Positions 8,302-16,068 of a stretch of DNA of 39,245 nt are shown one piece after another (the first letter of the stretch is position 1; each line of letters starts with the position of its first letter). The notes under the pieces are model-generated. The model did no database searches. It worked only from the letters and a program-made list of their open reading frames with translations, and had not been told where the DNA came from. The DNA is taken from NCBI GenBank assembly GCA_001603335.1, contig LUYR01000627.1, positions 1 to 39,245 on the forward strand. The letters are read 5' to 3'. Made by a program: the position numbers and the translations under genes. The DNA comes from Rhodospirillales bacterium Alpha_05. GTDB taxonomy: Bacteria > Pseudomonadota > Alphaproteobacteria > Rhodospirillales > Rhodospirillaceae.

Positions 8302-8721
8302 GGCGGCGACTTCGTCCTCGGCCACGATCATGGTCGGGCCGGAGTCCTTGCCCTTCGCCTCGGGGTCACGATCGACCAGCTCGATGATCGCCATCGGCGC
8401 GCAATCGCCGTAGCGGAAGCCCGCCTTCAGCACCCGCGAGTAGCCGCCCTGGCGGGTGGCGTAGCGATCCTTGAGCACAGAGAACAACTTGGAGACGATG
8501 TCGTTGTCGCGCAACTGCGCATACGCCTGACGGCGGGCATGCAGGTCGCCGCGCTTGCCGAGGGTGATCAGCTTCTCGACGATCGGACGCAGTTCCTTCG
8601 CCTTCGGCAGCGTGGTCTTGATCTGTTCGTGCTTGATCAGGGCCGACGCCATATTGGCGAACATGGCGCTGCGGTGAGCACTGGTGCGGTTGAGTTTACG
8701 ACCACCCATACGATGACGCAT
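8293..8721 (-). CDS. rplQ: 50S ribosomal protein L17
   Basis: A 142-residue protein with the L17 core at 1-118 (MRHRMGGRKLNRTSAHR, then KEQIKTTLPKAKE-like sequence near 30-45) and a short acidic alphaproteobacterial tail ending VAAEA. L17 lies near the polypeptide exit on the large subunit. The ATG at 8721 has a full AGGAGG six bases upstream. It is the last gene of the alpha operon, 141 bases after rpoA, and is followed by an intrinsic terminator. Its stop lies inside a 15-bp tandem duplication. Confidence 0.97.
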   Translation of the reverse strand: MRHRMGGRKLNRTSAHRSAMFANMASALIKHEQIKTTLPKAKELRPIVEKLITLGKRGDLHARRQAYAQLRDNDIVSKLFSVLKDRYATRQGGYSRVLKAGFRYGDCAPMAIIELVDRDPEAKGKDSGPTMIVAEDEVAAEA

Positions 8722-8782
8722 TCGATCCTCCTAAAGCTGTCGGCTCGCGCACGAGTCCGATGACGTTCGCAACCCCGCCGCA

Positions 8783-8831
8783 AAGGCTCAAAGAGCCTTC
8801 AGGGCCGGAGCGCCGGGCCCACCATGGGCCC
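8783..8831 (-). other. Two hairpins in the rpoA-rplQ gap
   Basis: The 141-base gap holds two perfect 7-bp stems. One has arms 8815-8821 and 8825-8831 (GGGCCCA with TGGGCCC). The other has arms 8783-8789 and 8793-8799 (AAGGCTC with GAGCCTT, loop TTT in the RNA sense). Neither has a following U-run, so RNA processing or stability is more likely than termination. Confidence 0.6.
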
Positions 8832-8862
8832 ATCTTCAACCAACCAAGCGGTGGAAGCGCCC

Positions 8863-9879
8863 TTAGTAGGGCTCTTCCAGCTTCTTGGCCAACTCTTCGA
8901 TGTTTTCCGGCGGCCAGTTCGGAATGTCCATGCCGAGGTGCAGGCCCATGGACGCGAGCACTTCCTTGATCTCGTTCAAGGACTTGCGGCCGAAGTTCGG
9001 GGTCCGCAGCATCTCGGTTTCGGTCTTCTGAACCAAGTCGCCGATGTAGATGATGTTGTCGTTCTTCAGGCAGTTCGCCGAACGGACCGAAAGCTCCAGC
9101 TCGTCGACCTTGCGCAGAAGGTTCTTGTTGAACGGCAGTTCGTCGGCCTTTTCGGCTTCCGGAGCGGTCTGCGGCTCCTCGAAGTTGACGAACAGCTGCA
9201 TCTGGTCCTGGACGATGCGGGCGGCGAGCGCGACCGCGTCTTCCGGGGTGACGGTGCCGTCGGTGATGATGTTCATCACCAGCTTGTCGTAGTCGGTGAC
9301 CTGGCCGACGCGGGTGTTGTCCACCTCGTAGGCCACCTTCAGCACCGGCGAGAAGATCGCATCCACCGGAATCAGGCCGATCGGGCAATCTTCCGGACGG
9401 TTCATCGCCGCCGGGACGTAGCCCTTGCCGGTGTTCACGGTGAATTCGCAGTTGAACACCGCGCCTTCATCGAGGGTGCAGAGAACGATGTCGGGGTTGA
9501 GGATCTCGATGTCCGCACCCGCTTCGATCATCCCGGCGGTCACGACGCCCGGACCGACCTTGCGCAAGCTCATGCGCTTCGGGCCTTCGGCGTGCATACG
9601 CAGCGCGATGTTCTTGACGTTCAGGATGATGTCGGTGACATCCTCACGAACGCCCGGAACCGAAGAGAATTCGTGCAGAACGTTCTCGATCTGGATCGCG
9701 GTGACCGCGGCGCCCTGCAGGGAAGACAGCAGCACGCGCCGCAGGGCATTGCCCACGGTCATGCCGAATCCGCGCTCCAAAGGCTCGGCGATGATCTTCG
9801 CCACCCGGGTCGGGTCATCGCCCGGCTCGATGGTGAGCTTGTTCGGTTTGATCAGTTCCTGCCAATTCTTCTGAATCAC
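8863..9879 (-). CDS. rpoA: DNA-directed RNA polymerase subunit alpha
   Basis: The 338-residue alpha subunit nucleates polymerase assembly (alpha2-beta-beta') and contacts UP elements and activators. The N-terminal domain carries LERGFGMTVGNALRRVLLSS near 34-53. The C-terminal domain follows a linker at about 225-245 and includes ELSVRSANCLKN and TPNFGRKSLNEIKEVL. I prefer the GTG at 9879: GAGG lies six bases upstream and the product then starts (M)IQKNWQELIKP, the family N-terminus. The ATG at 9891, four codons earlier, has no ribosome site. It lies downstream of rpsK across a gap containing a 19-bp hairpin; rpsD is absent, as in other alphaproteobacteria. Confidence 0.95.
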   Translation of the reverse strand: MIQKNWQELIKPNKLTIEPGDDPTRVAKIIAEPLERGFGMTVGNALRRVLLSSLQGAAVTAIQIENVLHEFSSVPGVREDVTDIILNVKNIALRMHAEGPKRMSLRKVGPGVVTAGMIEAGADIEILNPDIVLCTLDEGAVFNCEFTVNTGKGYVPAAMNRPEDCPIGLIPVDAIFSPVLKVAYEVDNTRVGQVTDYDKLVMNIITDGTVTPEDAVALAARIVQDQMQLFVNFEEPQTAPEAEKADELPFNKNLLRKVDELELSVRSANCLKNDNIIYIGDLVQKTETEMLRTPNFGRKSLNEIKEVLASMGLHLGMDIPNWPPENIEELAKKLEEPY

Positions 9880-9928
9880 GGGGTGCCTCATCAGACGTAA
9901 AGAGGGGATCGCTCCCCACAGCCGAACA

Positions 9929-9975
9929 GATGAAGCGACGGACTCCCAGATTACCTGGGAGGCCGTCGCCTCATC
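9929..9975 (-). other. Long hairpin between rpsK and rpoA
   Basis: Arms of 5, 7 and 7 bp stack around a five-base loop: 9929-9933 with 9971-9975, 9935-9941 with 9963-9969, and 9943-9949 with 9955-9961. Single opposed bases interrupt the stem. The total is 19 bp. No U-tract follows on the transcribed strand. A smaller GGGG/CCCC stem at 9904-9917 lies between it and rpoA. Shape suits an RNase III site or an mRNA stability element. Confidence 0.7.
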
Positions 9976-9990
9976 CGTGTGGAGCCGAAA

Positions 9991-10383
9991 TTACACGCGG
10001 CGACGCTTGCGCGGCCGGCATCCATTGTGCGGGATCGGAGTCACGTCGCGGATCGCAGTGATGGTGAAACCCACCGCCTGCAAAGCGCGCAGCGCCGACT
10101 CACGCCCCGAACCCGGGCCTTTGACTTCGACGTCAAGGGTCTTCATGCCGTGGTCCATGGCCTTCTTGCCGGCATCTTCGGCGGCCATCTGCGCCGCGTA
10201 CGGCGTGGACTTGCGAGAACCCTTGAAGCCCATGGTGCCCGACGAAGACCAGGAGATCGCATTCCCCTGAGCGTCGGTGATGGTGACCATGGTGTTGTTG
10301 AACGACGCGTTCACATGCGCGACGCCGGAGACGATATTCTTGCGCTCGCGACGACGCGGACGCGCGGCAGCTGCCTTAGCCAT
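9991..10383 (-). CDS. rpsK: 30S ribosomal protein S11
   Basis: 130 residues, normal length. The conserved core NASFNNTMVTITDAQGN and the C-terminus TPIPHNGCRPRKRRRV identify S11, which shapes the mRNA path on the 30S platform with S7. The extended basic N-terminus (KAAAARPRRRERK) is usual in alphaproteobacteria. It follows rpsM by 14 bases and shares its promoter at 10831-10858. Confidence 0.98.
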   Translation of the reverse strand: MAKAAAARPRRRERKNIVSGVAHVNASFNNTMVTITDAQGNAISWSSSGTMGFKGSRKSTPYAAQMAAEDAGKKAMDHGMKTLDVEVKGPGSGRESALRALQAVGFTITAIRDVTPIPHNGCRPRKRRRV

Positions 10384-10397
10384 GTGCCATCAGTCCT

Positions 10398-10766
10398 TTA
10401 TTTCTTCTTGCCGGCGATCGGTTTCGCCGGACCTTTACGGGTGCGCGCATTGGTATGCGTGCGCTGACCGCGAACCGGGAGACCGCGGCGATGACGCAGC
10501 CCGCGATAGCACTTCAAGTCCATGAGCCGCTTGATGTTCATCGTGGTCTCGCGACGCAGGTCGCCTTCCACGGTGTAATCGCTGTCGATGACCTCGCGGA
10601 TACGCAGCACTTCCTCGTCGGAAAGCTGGTTCACCCGCCGTTCGTCGGTAACGCCGACCTTGCCGCAGATTTCCTTGGCCATCTTCGGACCAATACCGAA
10701 GATGTAGGTCAAGGCAATCACCACGCGCTTGTTGGTCGGGATATTAACGCCTGCAATACGCGCCAA
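10398..10766 (-). CDS. rpsM: 30S ribosomal protein S13, TTG start
   Basis: 122 residues, starting (M)ARIAGVNIPTNKRV, the invariant S13 N-terminus, and ending in a basic tail with GQRTHTNARTRKGPAK. S13 sits in the 30S head and contacts L5, S19 and the P-site tRNA. The start codon is TTG at 10766. The frame is closed by TAG five codons upstream with no ATG or GTG between, and GGGAG lies eight bases before the TTG. It is the first gene of the alpha operon and has its own strong promoter about 60 bases upstream. Confidence 0.96.
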   Translation of the reverse strand: MARIAGVNIPTNKRVVIALTYIFGIGPKMAKEICGKVGVTDERRVNQLSDEEVLRIREVIDSDYTVEGDLRRETTMNIKRLMDLKCYRGLRHRRGLPVRGQRTHTNARTRKGPAKPIAGKKK

Positions 10767-10830
10767 TGCCGCTTCTCCCTAGCACTAACTTTCGGTGCAC
10801 ACCGTTTTGCGGAAAATCCGAAGTCGCGGG

Positions 10831-10858
10831 ATTATACGCACTTGCGTTCCCGAGTCAA
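10831..10858 (-). promoter_or_regulatory. Sigma-70 promoter of the alpha operon (rpsM)
   Basis: On the minus strand TTGACT (10858-10853), a 16-base spacer and a perfect TATAAT (10836-10831) lie in the 135-base gap between adk and rpsM. The predicted transcript start is near 10824, giving a leader of about 58 bases to the rpsM TTG. The leader has two short stems, CGGA/TCCG and CGGT/ACCG. Confidence 0.85.
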
Positions 10859-10901
10859 CGGCTTCCCTGGACGGGTGCCCACATTAATAACCAAACGGGC
10901 G

Positions 10902-11564
10902 TTAGCCCGCCACTGCTTCCACGAGCTGCCGCGTCACGTCTTCGATCGCAGCGGCCCCATCGATGGTCTTCAACAACCCGCGCTCTGCATAGTAGGGCAG
11001 CAGCGGAGCGGTCTGTTGGTGGTACGCCTGCAAGCGCGTCGCCACGGTATCCGCGGTGTCGTCCTTGCGGCGGATGAACTCCGTCGAGCCGCAGACGTCG
11101 CAGACGCCCTCGACTTTCGGCTTCTGGAACGTATCGTGGTACCCGGCGCCGCACTTGGCGCACGCATACCGGCCGGTGATCCGCTCGACGATCATCTCGT
11201 CGGGAACCCGGACCTCGATCACAGCGTCGAGACCCATCTCCATGTCGTCGAGCATCGCATCGAGGGCTTCCGCCTGCGGAATCGTCCGCGGGAAACCGTC
11301 GAGGATGAACCCGTTGGCGCAATCCGGCTCGGCGATTCGGCCGCGGATCACACCGACGATCACGTCATCGGGCACCAACGCACCCGCTTCCATGAGCGCC
11401 TTTGCCTTCAATCCGACATCGGTGCCCGCCTTGACCGCGGCGCGCAACATGTCGCCGGTCGAGAGCTGCACGATGCCGAACATGTCCTGCAACACCCGGG
11501 CCTGAGTTCCCTTGCCGCCACCGGGCGGGCCCATCAGGATGATCCGTTTGCCTTCCAACTTCAT
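10902..11564 (-). CDS. adk: Adenylate kinase, zinc-type LID
   Basis: The 220-residue enzyme interconverts ATP + AMP and 2 ADP. The P-loop GPPGGGKGT is at 12-20, the AMP-site segment STGDML at 35-40, and LDGFPRT at 88-94. The LID domain carries four cysteines (135, 138, 155, 158), so it should bind zinc, unlike the E. coli enzyme. The gene sits between secY and rpsM, 61 bases after secY, as in many alphaproteobacteria. A 5-bp stem with TTTGGTT overlapping its stop could weakly terminate spc transcripts before the downstream promoter. Confidence 0.97.
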   Translation of the reverse strand: MKLEGKRIILMGPPGGGKGTQARVLQDMFGIVQLSTGDMLRAAVKAGTDVGLKAKALMEAGALVPDDVIVGVIRGRIAEPDCANGFILDGFPRTIPQAEALDAMLDDMEMGLDAVIEVRVPDEMIVERITGRYACAKCGAGYHDTFQKPKVEGVCDVCGSTEFIRRKDDTADTVATRLQAYHQQTAPLLPYYAERGLLKTIDGAAAIEDVTRQLVEAVAG

Positions 11565-11625
11565 TTTGCCCCCGCCGACCCGTTGATCGGGCCGTCCTTC
11601 GTTTCAAACCAAGCGATTCGTTCGT

Positions 11626-12987
11626 TCACTGACCCCGGCGACGGCCGCCGCGGCTCAAACGCGAGCGCTTGATCAGGCCTTCGTACTGGTGCGCCAGAAG
11701 ATGCGACTGCACCTGCGTCACCGTGTCCATGGTCACCGACACCACGATCAGCAGGCTGGTGCCGCCGAAGTAGAACGGCAAGCCCCACTTCGAGATCAGA
11801 AGCTCGGGCAGCAGCGTGATCAGGACCAGGTAGACGGCGCCAACGAAGGTCAGGCGGGTCAACAGATAGCGGAGATAGTCGGCGGTGTTCTTGCCGGGGC
11901 GGATGCCGGGAATGAACCCGCCGCCCTTCTTGAGGTTGTCCGCGGTCTCGTCCGGGTTGAACACCACGGTGGTATAGAAGAACGCGAAGAACACGATCAG
12001 CGCCGAGAACGCCAGCATGTAGACCGGGTTGCCGCGCGAGAACATCGCGAGGATCGGCTGCAGCCACTCCGGCGTGTTGGCACCCATCATCTGGGCGTAG
12101 GTCACCGGCAGACCCATCAGCGCGGACGCGAAGATCGGCGGGATGACGCCCGAGGTGTTGAGCTTCAAGGGCATGTGCTGGGTGTCGCCACCGGTCATCC
12201 GGGTCGCCGAGACCTGGCGCTTCGGATACTGGATCAAAACCCTGCGCTGCGCTCGCTCGACGAAGACGATGCCAGCGATCACCACCAGCGCCATCACCAG
12301 GAAACCGATGATGACGAAGGCCGGGAGCGCACCGGTCTTGCCGAGTTCGAGGGTGTGGGCCAAGGCCGCCGGGATACCCGCGACGATGCCCGCGAAAATG
12401 ATCAACGAGATGCCGTTGCCGATGCCGCGCTGGGTGATCTGCTCGCCCAGCCACATCAGGAACATCGTGCCGCCAACCAGGGTCACCACGGTGACGCCAC
12501 GGAAGAACAGGCCCGGTTCCATCACCGGCGAAGCGCCGCCCGCGGTCGCCATGTTCTCGAGGCCGGTCGCGATGCCGTAGCCCTGGGCCGCCGCCAGCAC
12601 CACGGTCAGATACCGGGTGTACTGGTTCATCTTCTTGCGGCCCGCCTCGCCTTCCTTCTTCAACTGCGCGACGGTGTCGGAAGCGACGCCCATCAGCTGC
12701 ATGATGATCGAGGCGGAGATGTACGGCATGATGCCGAGGGCGAGGATCGACATGCGGTGCAGGGCGCCGCCCGCGAACATGTCGAAGTTACCGAGGATGC
12801 CGTTGCCGTGCTGCTGGAACACCTGCGCCAGAACCGCCGCGTCGATACCCGGAACCGGCACCCACGTGCCGAGGCGATAGATCACCAGCACGAAGAGGGT
12901 GAACCAGATACGACTCTTCAATTCCGTCGCCTTGGACAGAATGTTCCAATTCATGTTCGCGGCGAGTTGTTCGGCAGCGGACGCCAT
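11626..12987 (-). CDS. secY: Protein translocase subunit SecY
   Basis: The 453-residue protein is the central channel of the Sec translocon, with ten transmembrane segments expected and visible as hydrophobic blocks. The N-terminus MASAAEQLAANMNW is the usual alphaproteobacterial start. GIMPYISASIIMQL near 80-95 is the conserved TM2 region, and the basic cytosolic C-terminus ends RGGRRRGQ. It partners with SecE, encoded at 38682-38879 in this window. A 133-base gap with an 11-bp hairpin separates it from rplO. Confidence 0.97.
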   Translation of the reverse strand: MASAAEQLAANMNWNILSKATELKSRIWFTLFVLVIYRLGTWVPVPGIDAAVLAQVFQQHGNGILGNFDMFAGGALHRMSILALGIMPYISASIIMQLMGVASDTVAQLKKEGEAGRKKMNQYTRYLTVVLAAAQGYGIATGLENMATAGGASPVMEPGLFFRGVTVVTLVGGTMFLMWLGEQITQRGIGNGISLIIFAGIVAGIPAALAHTLELGKTGALPAFVIIGFLVMALVVIAGIVFVERAQRRVLIQYPKRQVSATRMTGGDTQHMPLKLNTSGVIPPIFASALMGLPVTYAQMMGANTPEWLQPILAMFSRGNPVYMLAFSALIVFFAFFYTTVVFNPDETADNLKKGGGFIPGIRPGKNTADYLRYLLTRLTFVGAVYLVLITLLPELLISKWGLPFYFGGTSLLIVVSVTMDTVTQVQSHLLAHQYEGLIKRSRLSRGGRRRGQ

Positions 12988-13019
12988 GAGCGGAGACCCC
13001 GGTTACAAATGCAATTGGT

Positions 13020-13101
13020 GCGGCTATCAAAAGCCGCGAACGCGGTCTTTATGAGACCCGACGGCGGAAACGACCGGCTCCGGCGGTTGTCCGCCGGAGC
13101 C
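13020..13101 (-). other. Hairpins in the rplO-secY gap
   Basis: A perfect 11-bp stem (13076-13086 with 13091-13101, four-base loop) is followed on the minus strand by GGTCGTTTCC, at best a poor U-tract. A second 6-bp stem (13020-13025 with 13032-13037) lies nearer the secY ribosome site. Attenuation or processing between rplO and secY is possible. Confidence 0.6.
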
Positions 13102-13120
13102 CGTCAGTTCGGATGGGCGA

Positions 13121-13609
13121 TCAGCCCTCGGCCGGAGCCTCTTCCTTCGCCGGAGCGAGGACGGTGACGGAGCCACCAGCCTTCTCGACGGAGGCGATCG
13201 CACCCGGCGTGGCGCCGGCGACTTCGATCGTGACCTTGGCCGACAGTTCGCCGGTGCCGATCAGACGCAGACCGTCGAGGATCTTGTGGACCACGCCGGC
13301 GGCCTTCAAGGCCGCGCCGGTGATCGGCTGCGAGAGATCGAGACGACCGCCGTTGATCGCCTGCTGCAGACGCTCCACGGTGAGCACGACGTAGTTCGCC
13401 GCGTTCACGTTCTTGAAGCCGCGCTTCGGCAGACGACGGTAGATCGGCATCTGGCCACCTTCAAAACCGTTGATCGCGACGCCGGAACGGGACGTCTGCC
13501 CCTTGACGCCACGGCCGCAGGTCTTGCCCTTGGTGCAGCCGATACCACGGCCAACGCGGGTGCGCGACTTGCGCGCGCCTTCGTTGTCGGTGATTTGGTT
13601 AAGTTTCAT
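13121..13609 (-). CDS. rplO: 50S ribosomal protein L15
   Basis: 162 residues. The N-terminus MKLNQITDNEGARKSRTRVG, the glycine/lysine-rich GIGCTKGKTCGRGVKGQ segment and GGQMPIYRRLPKRGF identify L15, a late-assembling 23S-binding protein. The C-terminus has a short Ala/Glu-rich tail. It is the last ribosomal gene of the spc section and is 26 bases after rpmD. Confidence 0.98.
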   Translation of the reverse strand: MKLNQITDNEGARKSRTRVGRGIGCTKGKTCGRGVKGQTSRSGVAINGFEGGQMPIYRRLPKRGFKNVNAANYVVLTVERLQQAINGGRLDLSQPITGAALKAAGVVHKILDGLRLIGTGELSAKVTIEVAGATPGAIASVEKAGGSVTVLAPAKEEAPAEG

Positions 13610-13635
13610 AGCCGTAGACCTTCCAATCGATGCCC

Positions 13636-13821
13636 TTAGGCCTCTTCCACCTTAACCAGGTGGTGGACCTTGTTGATCATGCCGCGCACCGACGGAGTGT
13701 CTTCCAGCTCACGGGTGCGATGCATCTTGTTGAGCCCCAGGCCCACCAGCGTGGCGCGCTGATCGGACTTGCGTCCGATCGGGCTACCGATCTGCGTGAC
13801 CTTGATCGTCTTATCGGTCAT
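13636..13821 (-). CDS. rpmD: 50S ribosomal protein L30
   Basis: 61 residues, the compact bacterial length. QIGSPIGRKSDQRATLVGLGL followed by LNKMHRTRELEDTPSVRGMI is the standard L30 pattern. L30 binds 23S domain II on the solvent side. It lies six bases after rpsE and 26 before rplO. Confidence 0.97.
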   Translation of the reverse strand: MTDKTIKVTQIGSPIGRKSDQRATLVGLGLNKMHRTRELEDTPSVRGMINKVHHLVKVEEA

Positions 13822-13827
13822 CGGTTC

Positions 13828-14400
13828 TTACTCCTTCACCGCGGCGATGCCATCACGGCGGCCGACGATGTCACCAACCTTCTTGCCACGCTTGTTCGCG
13901 ACCATACGGGGCGAGTTCAAGAGAGACAGAGCGTCGAAGGTCGCCTTGATCATGTTGTGCGCATTGGCGGTACCGGTGGACTTCGCCACCACGTCCTGCA
14001 CACCCATGGTTTCGAAGATCGCGCGCATCGGACCGCCGGCGATGATCCCGGTACCGGGTTCGGCCGAACGGAGGATGACGCGACCAGCGCCGAAGTGACC
14101 ATGAATGTCATGGTGCAGCGTACGACCTTCGCGCAGCGGCACGCGGATCATACCGCGCTTCGCCTGCTCGGTGGCCTTACGGATGGCTTCCGGCACTTCA
14201 CGAGCCTTGCCGGTACCATAACCGACACGGCCCTTCTGGTCGCCGACCACCACCAACGCCGCGAACGAGAAACGACGTCCGCCCTTGACCACCTTGGCCA
14301 CGCGATTGATGTGGACGAGCTTGTCGACGAACTCATCGTCGCGCTCACGATCGGGTCCACCCTTCTGCGGACGACGTTCGGAATTCGGATTACGAGCCAT
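13828..14400 (-). CDS. rpsE: 30S ribosomal protein S5
   Basis: 190 residues, with the alphaproteobacterial N-terminal extension (MARNPNSERRPQKGGPDR). The double-stranded RNA-binding-like domain starts near DKLVHINRVAKVVKGGRR, and the second domain contains PGTGIIAGGPMR. S5 helps form the mRNA entry site with S3 and S4 and influences fidelity. It lies 14 bases after rplR and six before rpmD. Confidence 0.98.
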   Translation of the reverse strand: MARNPNSERRPQKGGPDRERDDEFVDKLVHINRVAKVVKGGRRFSFAALVVVGDQKGRVGYGTGKAREVPEAIRKATEQAKRGMIRVPLREGRTLHHDIHGHFGAGRVILRSAEPGTGIIAGGPMRAIFETMGVQDVVAKSTGTANAHNMIKATFDALSLLNSPRMVANKRGKKVGDIVGRRDGIAAVKE

Positions 14401-14414
14401 ACTTCTTCATCCCC

Positions 14415-14777
14415 TCAGAACTGCAGTCCGCCTTCGCGGGCGGCGTCGGCCAGGGCTTTCACCCGGCCATGGAACACATAGCCGCCGCGGTCGAAGACCA
14501 CGTCGACCACGCCCGCCGCCTTGGCCCGCTCCGCAAGGAGCTTGCCCACCGCTTCGGCCGCAGCCTTGTCGGAGGTCTTGGCCAGCGCTTCGCGCAGGGA
14601 TGCATCGAGCGTCGAAGCCGATGCCAGGGTCACGCCGTTCACGTCGTCGATCACCTGGGCGTACATGTGCACGTTGGTGCGATGCACGGACAGGCGCGGC
14701 CGACCGGCGGTCTTCTTGCGCAGGGTCCAGCGAGTCCGGGCCTTGCGGCGATCAAATAGCTGTTTTGCCGTCTTCAT
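14415..14777 (-). CDS. rplR: 50S ribosomal protein L18
   Basis: 120 residues with a basic N-terminus (RRKARTRWTLRKK) and the core RPRLSVHRTNVHMYAQVIDD. The C-terminus FDRGGYVFHGRVKALADAAREGG is highly conserved. L18 binds 5S rRNA together with L5 and helps place it on the central protuberance. It is 10 bases after rplF. Confidence 0.98.
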   Translation of the reverse strand: MKTAKQLFDRRKARTRWTLRKKTAGRPRLSVHRTNVHMYAQVIDDVNGVTLASASTLDASLREALAKTSDKAAAEAVGKLLAERAKAAGVVDVVFDRGGYVFHGRVKALADAAREGGLQF

Positions 14778-14787
14778 GATAAAGCCC

Positions 14788-15321
14788 TTACTTCTTCTTG
14801 CCTTCCTTGCGCAGGATCTTCTCGTCCGAGTACTTCACGCCCTTGCCCTTGTAGGGCTCCGGCGAGCGGTAAGCACGGATTTCAGAGGCGACCTGCCCGA
14901 CACGCTGCTTGTCGTTGCCCGAGATCTCGATCTGGGTCGGCTGCGGACATTTGATGTCGATGCCTTCCGGGATCGGGAAATCGACGTCGTGGGAGAAGCC
15001 GAGCGCCAGCTTCAGGACCTTGCCCTGAACCGACGCGCGGTAACCCACGCCAACGATATCCAGCTTCTTGGTGAAGCCTTCGCCAACGCCCTTGACCATG
15101 TTGTTGATCCGAGCGCGGGCGGTGCCCCACATCGCCCGAGCGAACTTTTCGTCGCTCTGGGGCGTAACCACAACCTTACCGTCTTCGAGCTTCACTTCGA
15201 CGTCGGAAACGACGTGGAAGGACAGCTCGCCGAACTTGCCTTTCGCGTGCACGGTCTGCCCATCGACAGAGACCGTCACGCCGGCCGGCACGATGACCGG
15301 ATATTTGCCAACTCGCGACAT
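14788..15321 (-). CDS. rplF: 50S ribosomal protein L6
   Basis: 177 residues, starting MSRVGKYPVIVPAGVTV. The ATG at 15321 has AAGGAAGGG at good spacing; the longer in-frame ORF to 15369 overlaps rpsH and is discarded. The C-terminal motif RSPEPYKGKGVKYSDE is diagnostic. L6 has two similar domains, binds the sarcin-ricin region and lies near the elongation-factor site. Confidence 0.98.
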   Translation of the reverse strand: MSRVGKYPVIVPAGVTVSVDGQTVHAKGKFGELSFHVVSDVEVKLEDGKVVVTPQSDEKFARAMWGTARARINNMVKGVGEGFTKKLDIVGVGYRASVQGKVLKLALGFSHDVDFPIPEGIDIKCPQPTQIEISGNDKQRVGQVASEIRAYRSPEPYKGKGVKYSDEKILRKEGKKK

Positions 15322-15334
15322 GACCGTCCCTTCC

Positions 15335-15733
15335 TTAGAACACCTTGCACAGAACTTCGCCGCCGACATTCGCCTGGCGCGCTTCGAAGTCCGACATCAC
15401 GCCGCTCGGCGTGGAGAGGATCGAGATCCCCAAGCCGTTGTAGACGCGCGGCAGGCTCTTGGCGCCGGAGTAAACCCGACGGCCCGGGGTCGAAACGCGA
15501 GCGATCTGCGAAATCACCGGCTCGCCTTCGTGGTACTTGAGCTCGATCCGCAGCTCGCTGATGCCCTTGCGGACCTCGAGCTCTTCATAGCCGCGGATGT
15601 AGCCTTCGCGCACCAGAACGTCGAGGACGCTCTTGCGGAAACGCGAGGCCGGAGCCGCAACCGACGACTTGCGCGCGCGCTGGCCGTTACGGATACGGGT
15701 GAGCATATCGCCCAAAGGATCTGACATCGACAT
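15335..15733 (-). CDS. rpsH: 30S ribosomal protein S8
   Basis: 132 residues, starting MSMSDPLGDMLTRIRNGQ, with the C-terminal STPSGVMSDFEARQANVGGEVL pattern. S8 binds the central domain of 16S rRNA and in E. coli represses the spc operon; whether it does so here cannot be read. AAGGGGGG precedes the ATG at 15733 by eight bases and overlaps the rpsN stop. A second ATG two codons inside is less likely. Confidence 0.97.
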   Translation of the reverse strand: MSMSDPLGDMLTRIRNGQRARKSSVAAPASRFRKSVLDVLVREGYIRGYEELEVRKGISELRIELKYHEGEPVISQIARVSTPGRRVYSGAKSLPRVYNGLGISILSTPSGVMSDFEARQANVGGEVLCKVF

Positions 15734-15746
15734 GGATGCGCCCCCC

Positions 15747-16052
15747 TTACCAGCTGGACTTCGTCATACCCGGGATCTGGCCGAAGGAGGCGAGATCACG
15801 GAGCATAACGCGGCCCAGTTTGAACTTGCGGTAGGTACCGCGCGGACGACCGGTCAGATCGCAGCGGTTGCGCTGACGAACCGGCGAGGAATTCCGCGCC
15901 ACTTCGGCCAGCTTCAGGGTCGCTTCGAAACGATCCTCGGGCGAGGTCTCGCGATTCATCACGATGGCCTTCAGACGCGCCCGGCGCCCGGCAGCCGAGG
16001 CCGCCATACGAATGCGCTTCTTGTTGCGCTCGACAGCACTGGTTTTCGCCAT
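15747..16052 (-). CDS. rpsN: 30S ribosomal protein S14, zinc-free type
   Basis: 101 residues, starting MAKTSAVERNKKRIRM and ending FGQIPGMTKSSW. The length and the absence of paired CxxC motifs show the long, zinc-independent form; it keeps RCDLTGRPRGTYRKF. S14 assembles into the 30S head near S3 and S10. The ATG at 16052 is used; the ORF extends upstream only by overlapping rplE. Confidence 0.98.
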   Translation of the reverse strand: MAKTSAVERNKKRIRMAASAAGRRARLKAIVMNRETSPEDRFEATLKLAEVARNSSPVRQRNRCDLTGRPRGTYRKFKLGRVMLRDLASFGQIPGMTKSSW

Positions 16053-16068
16053 GGTTGCTCTCCCGCCC

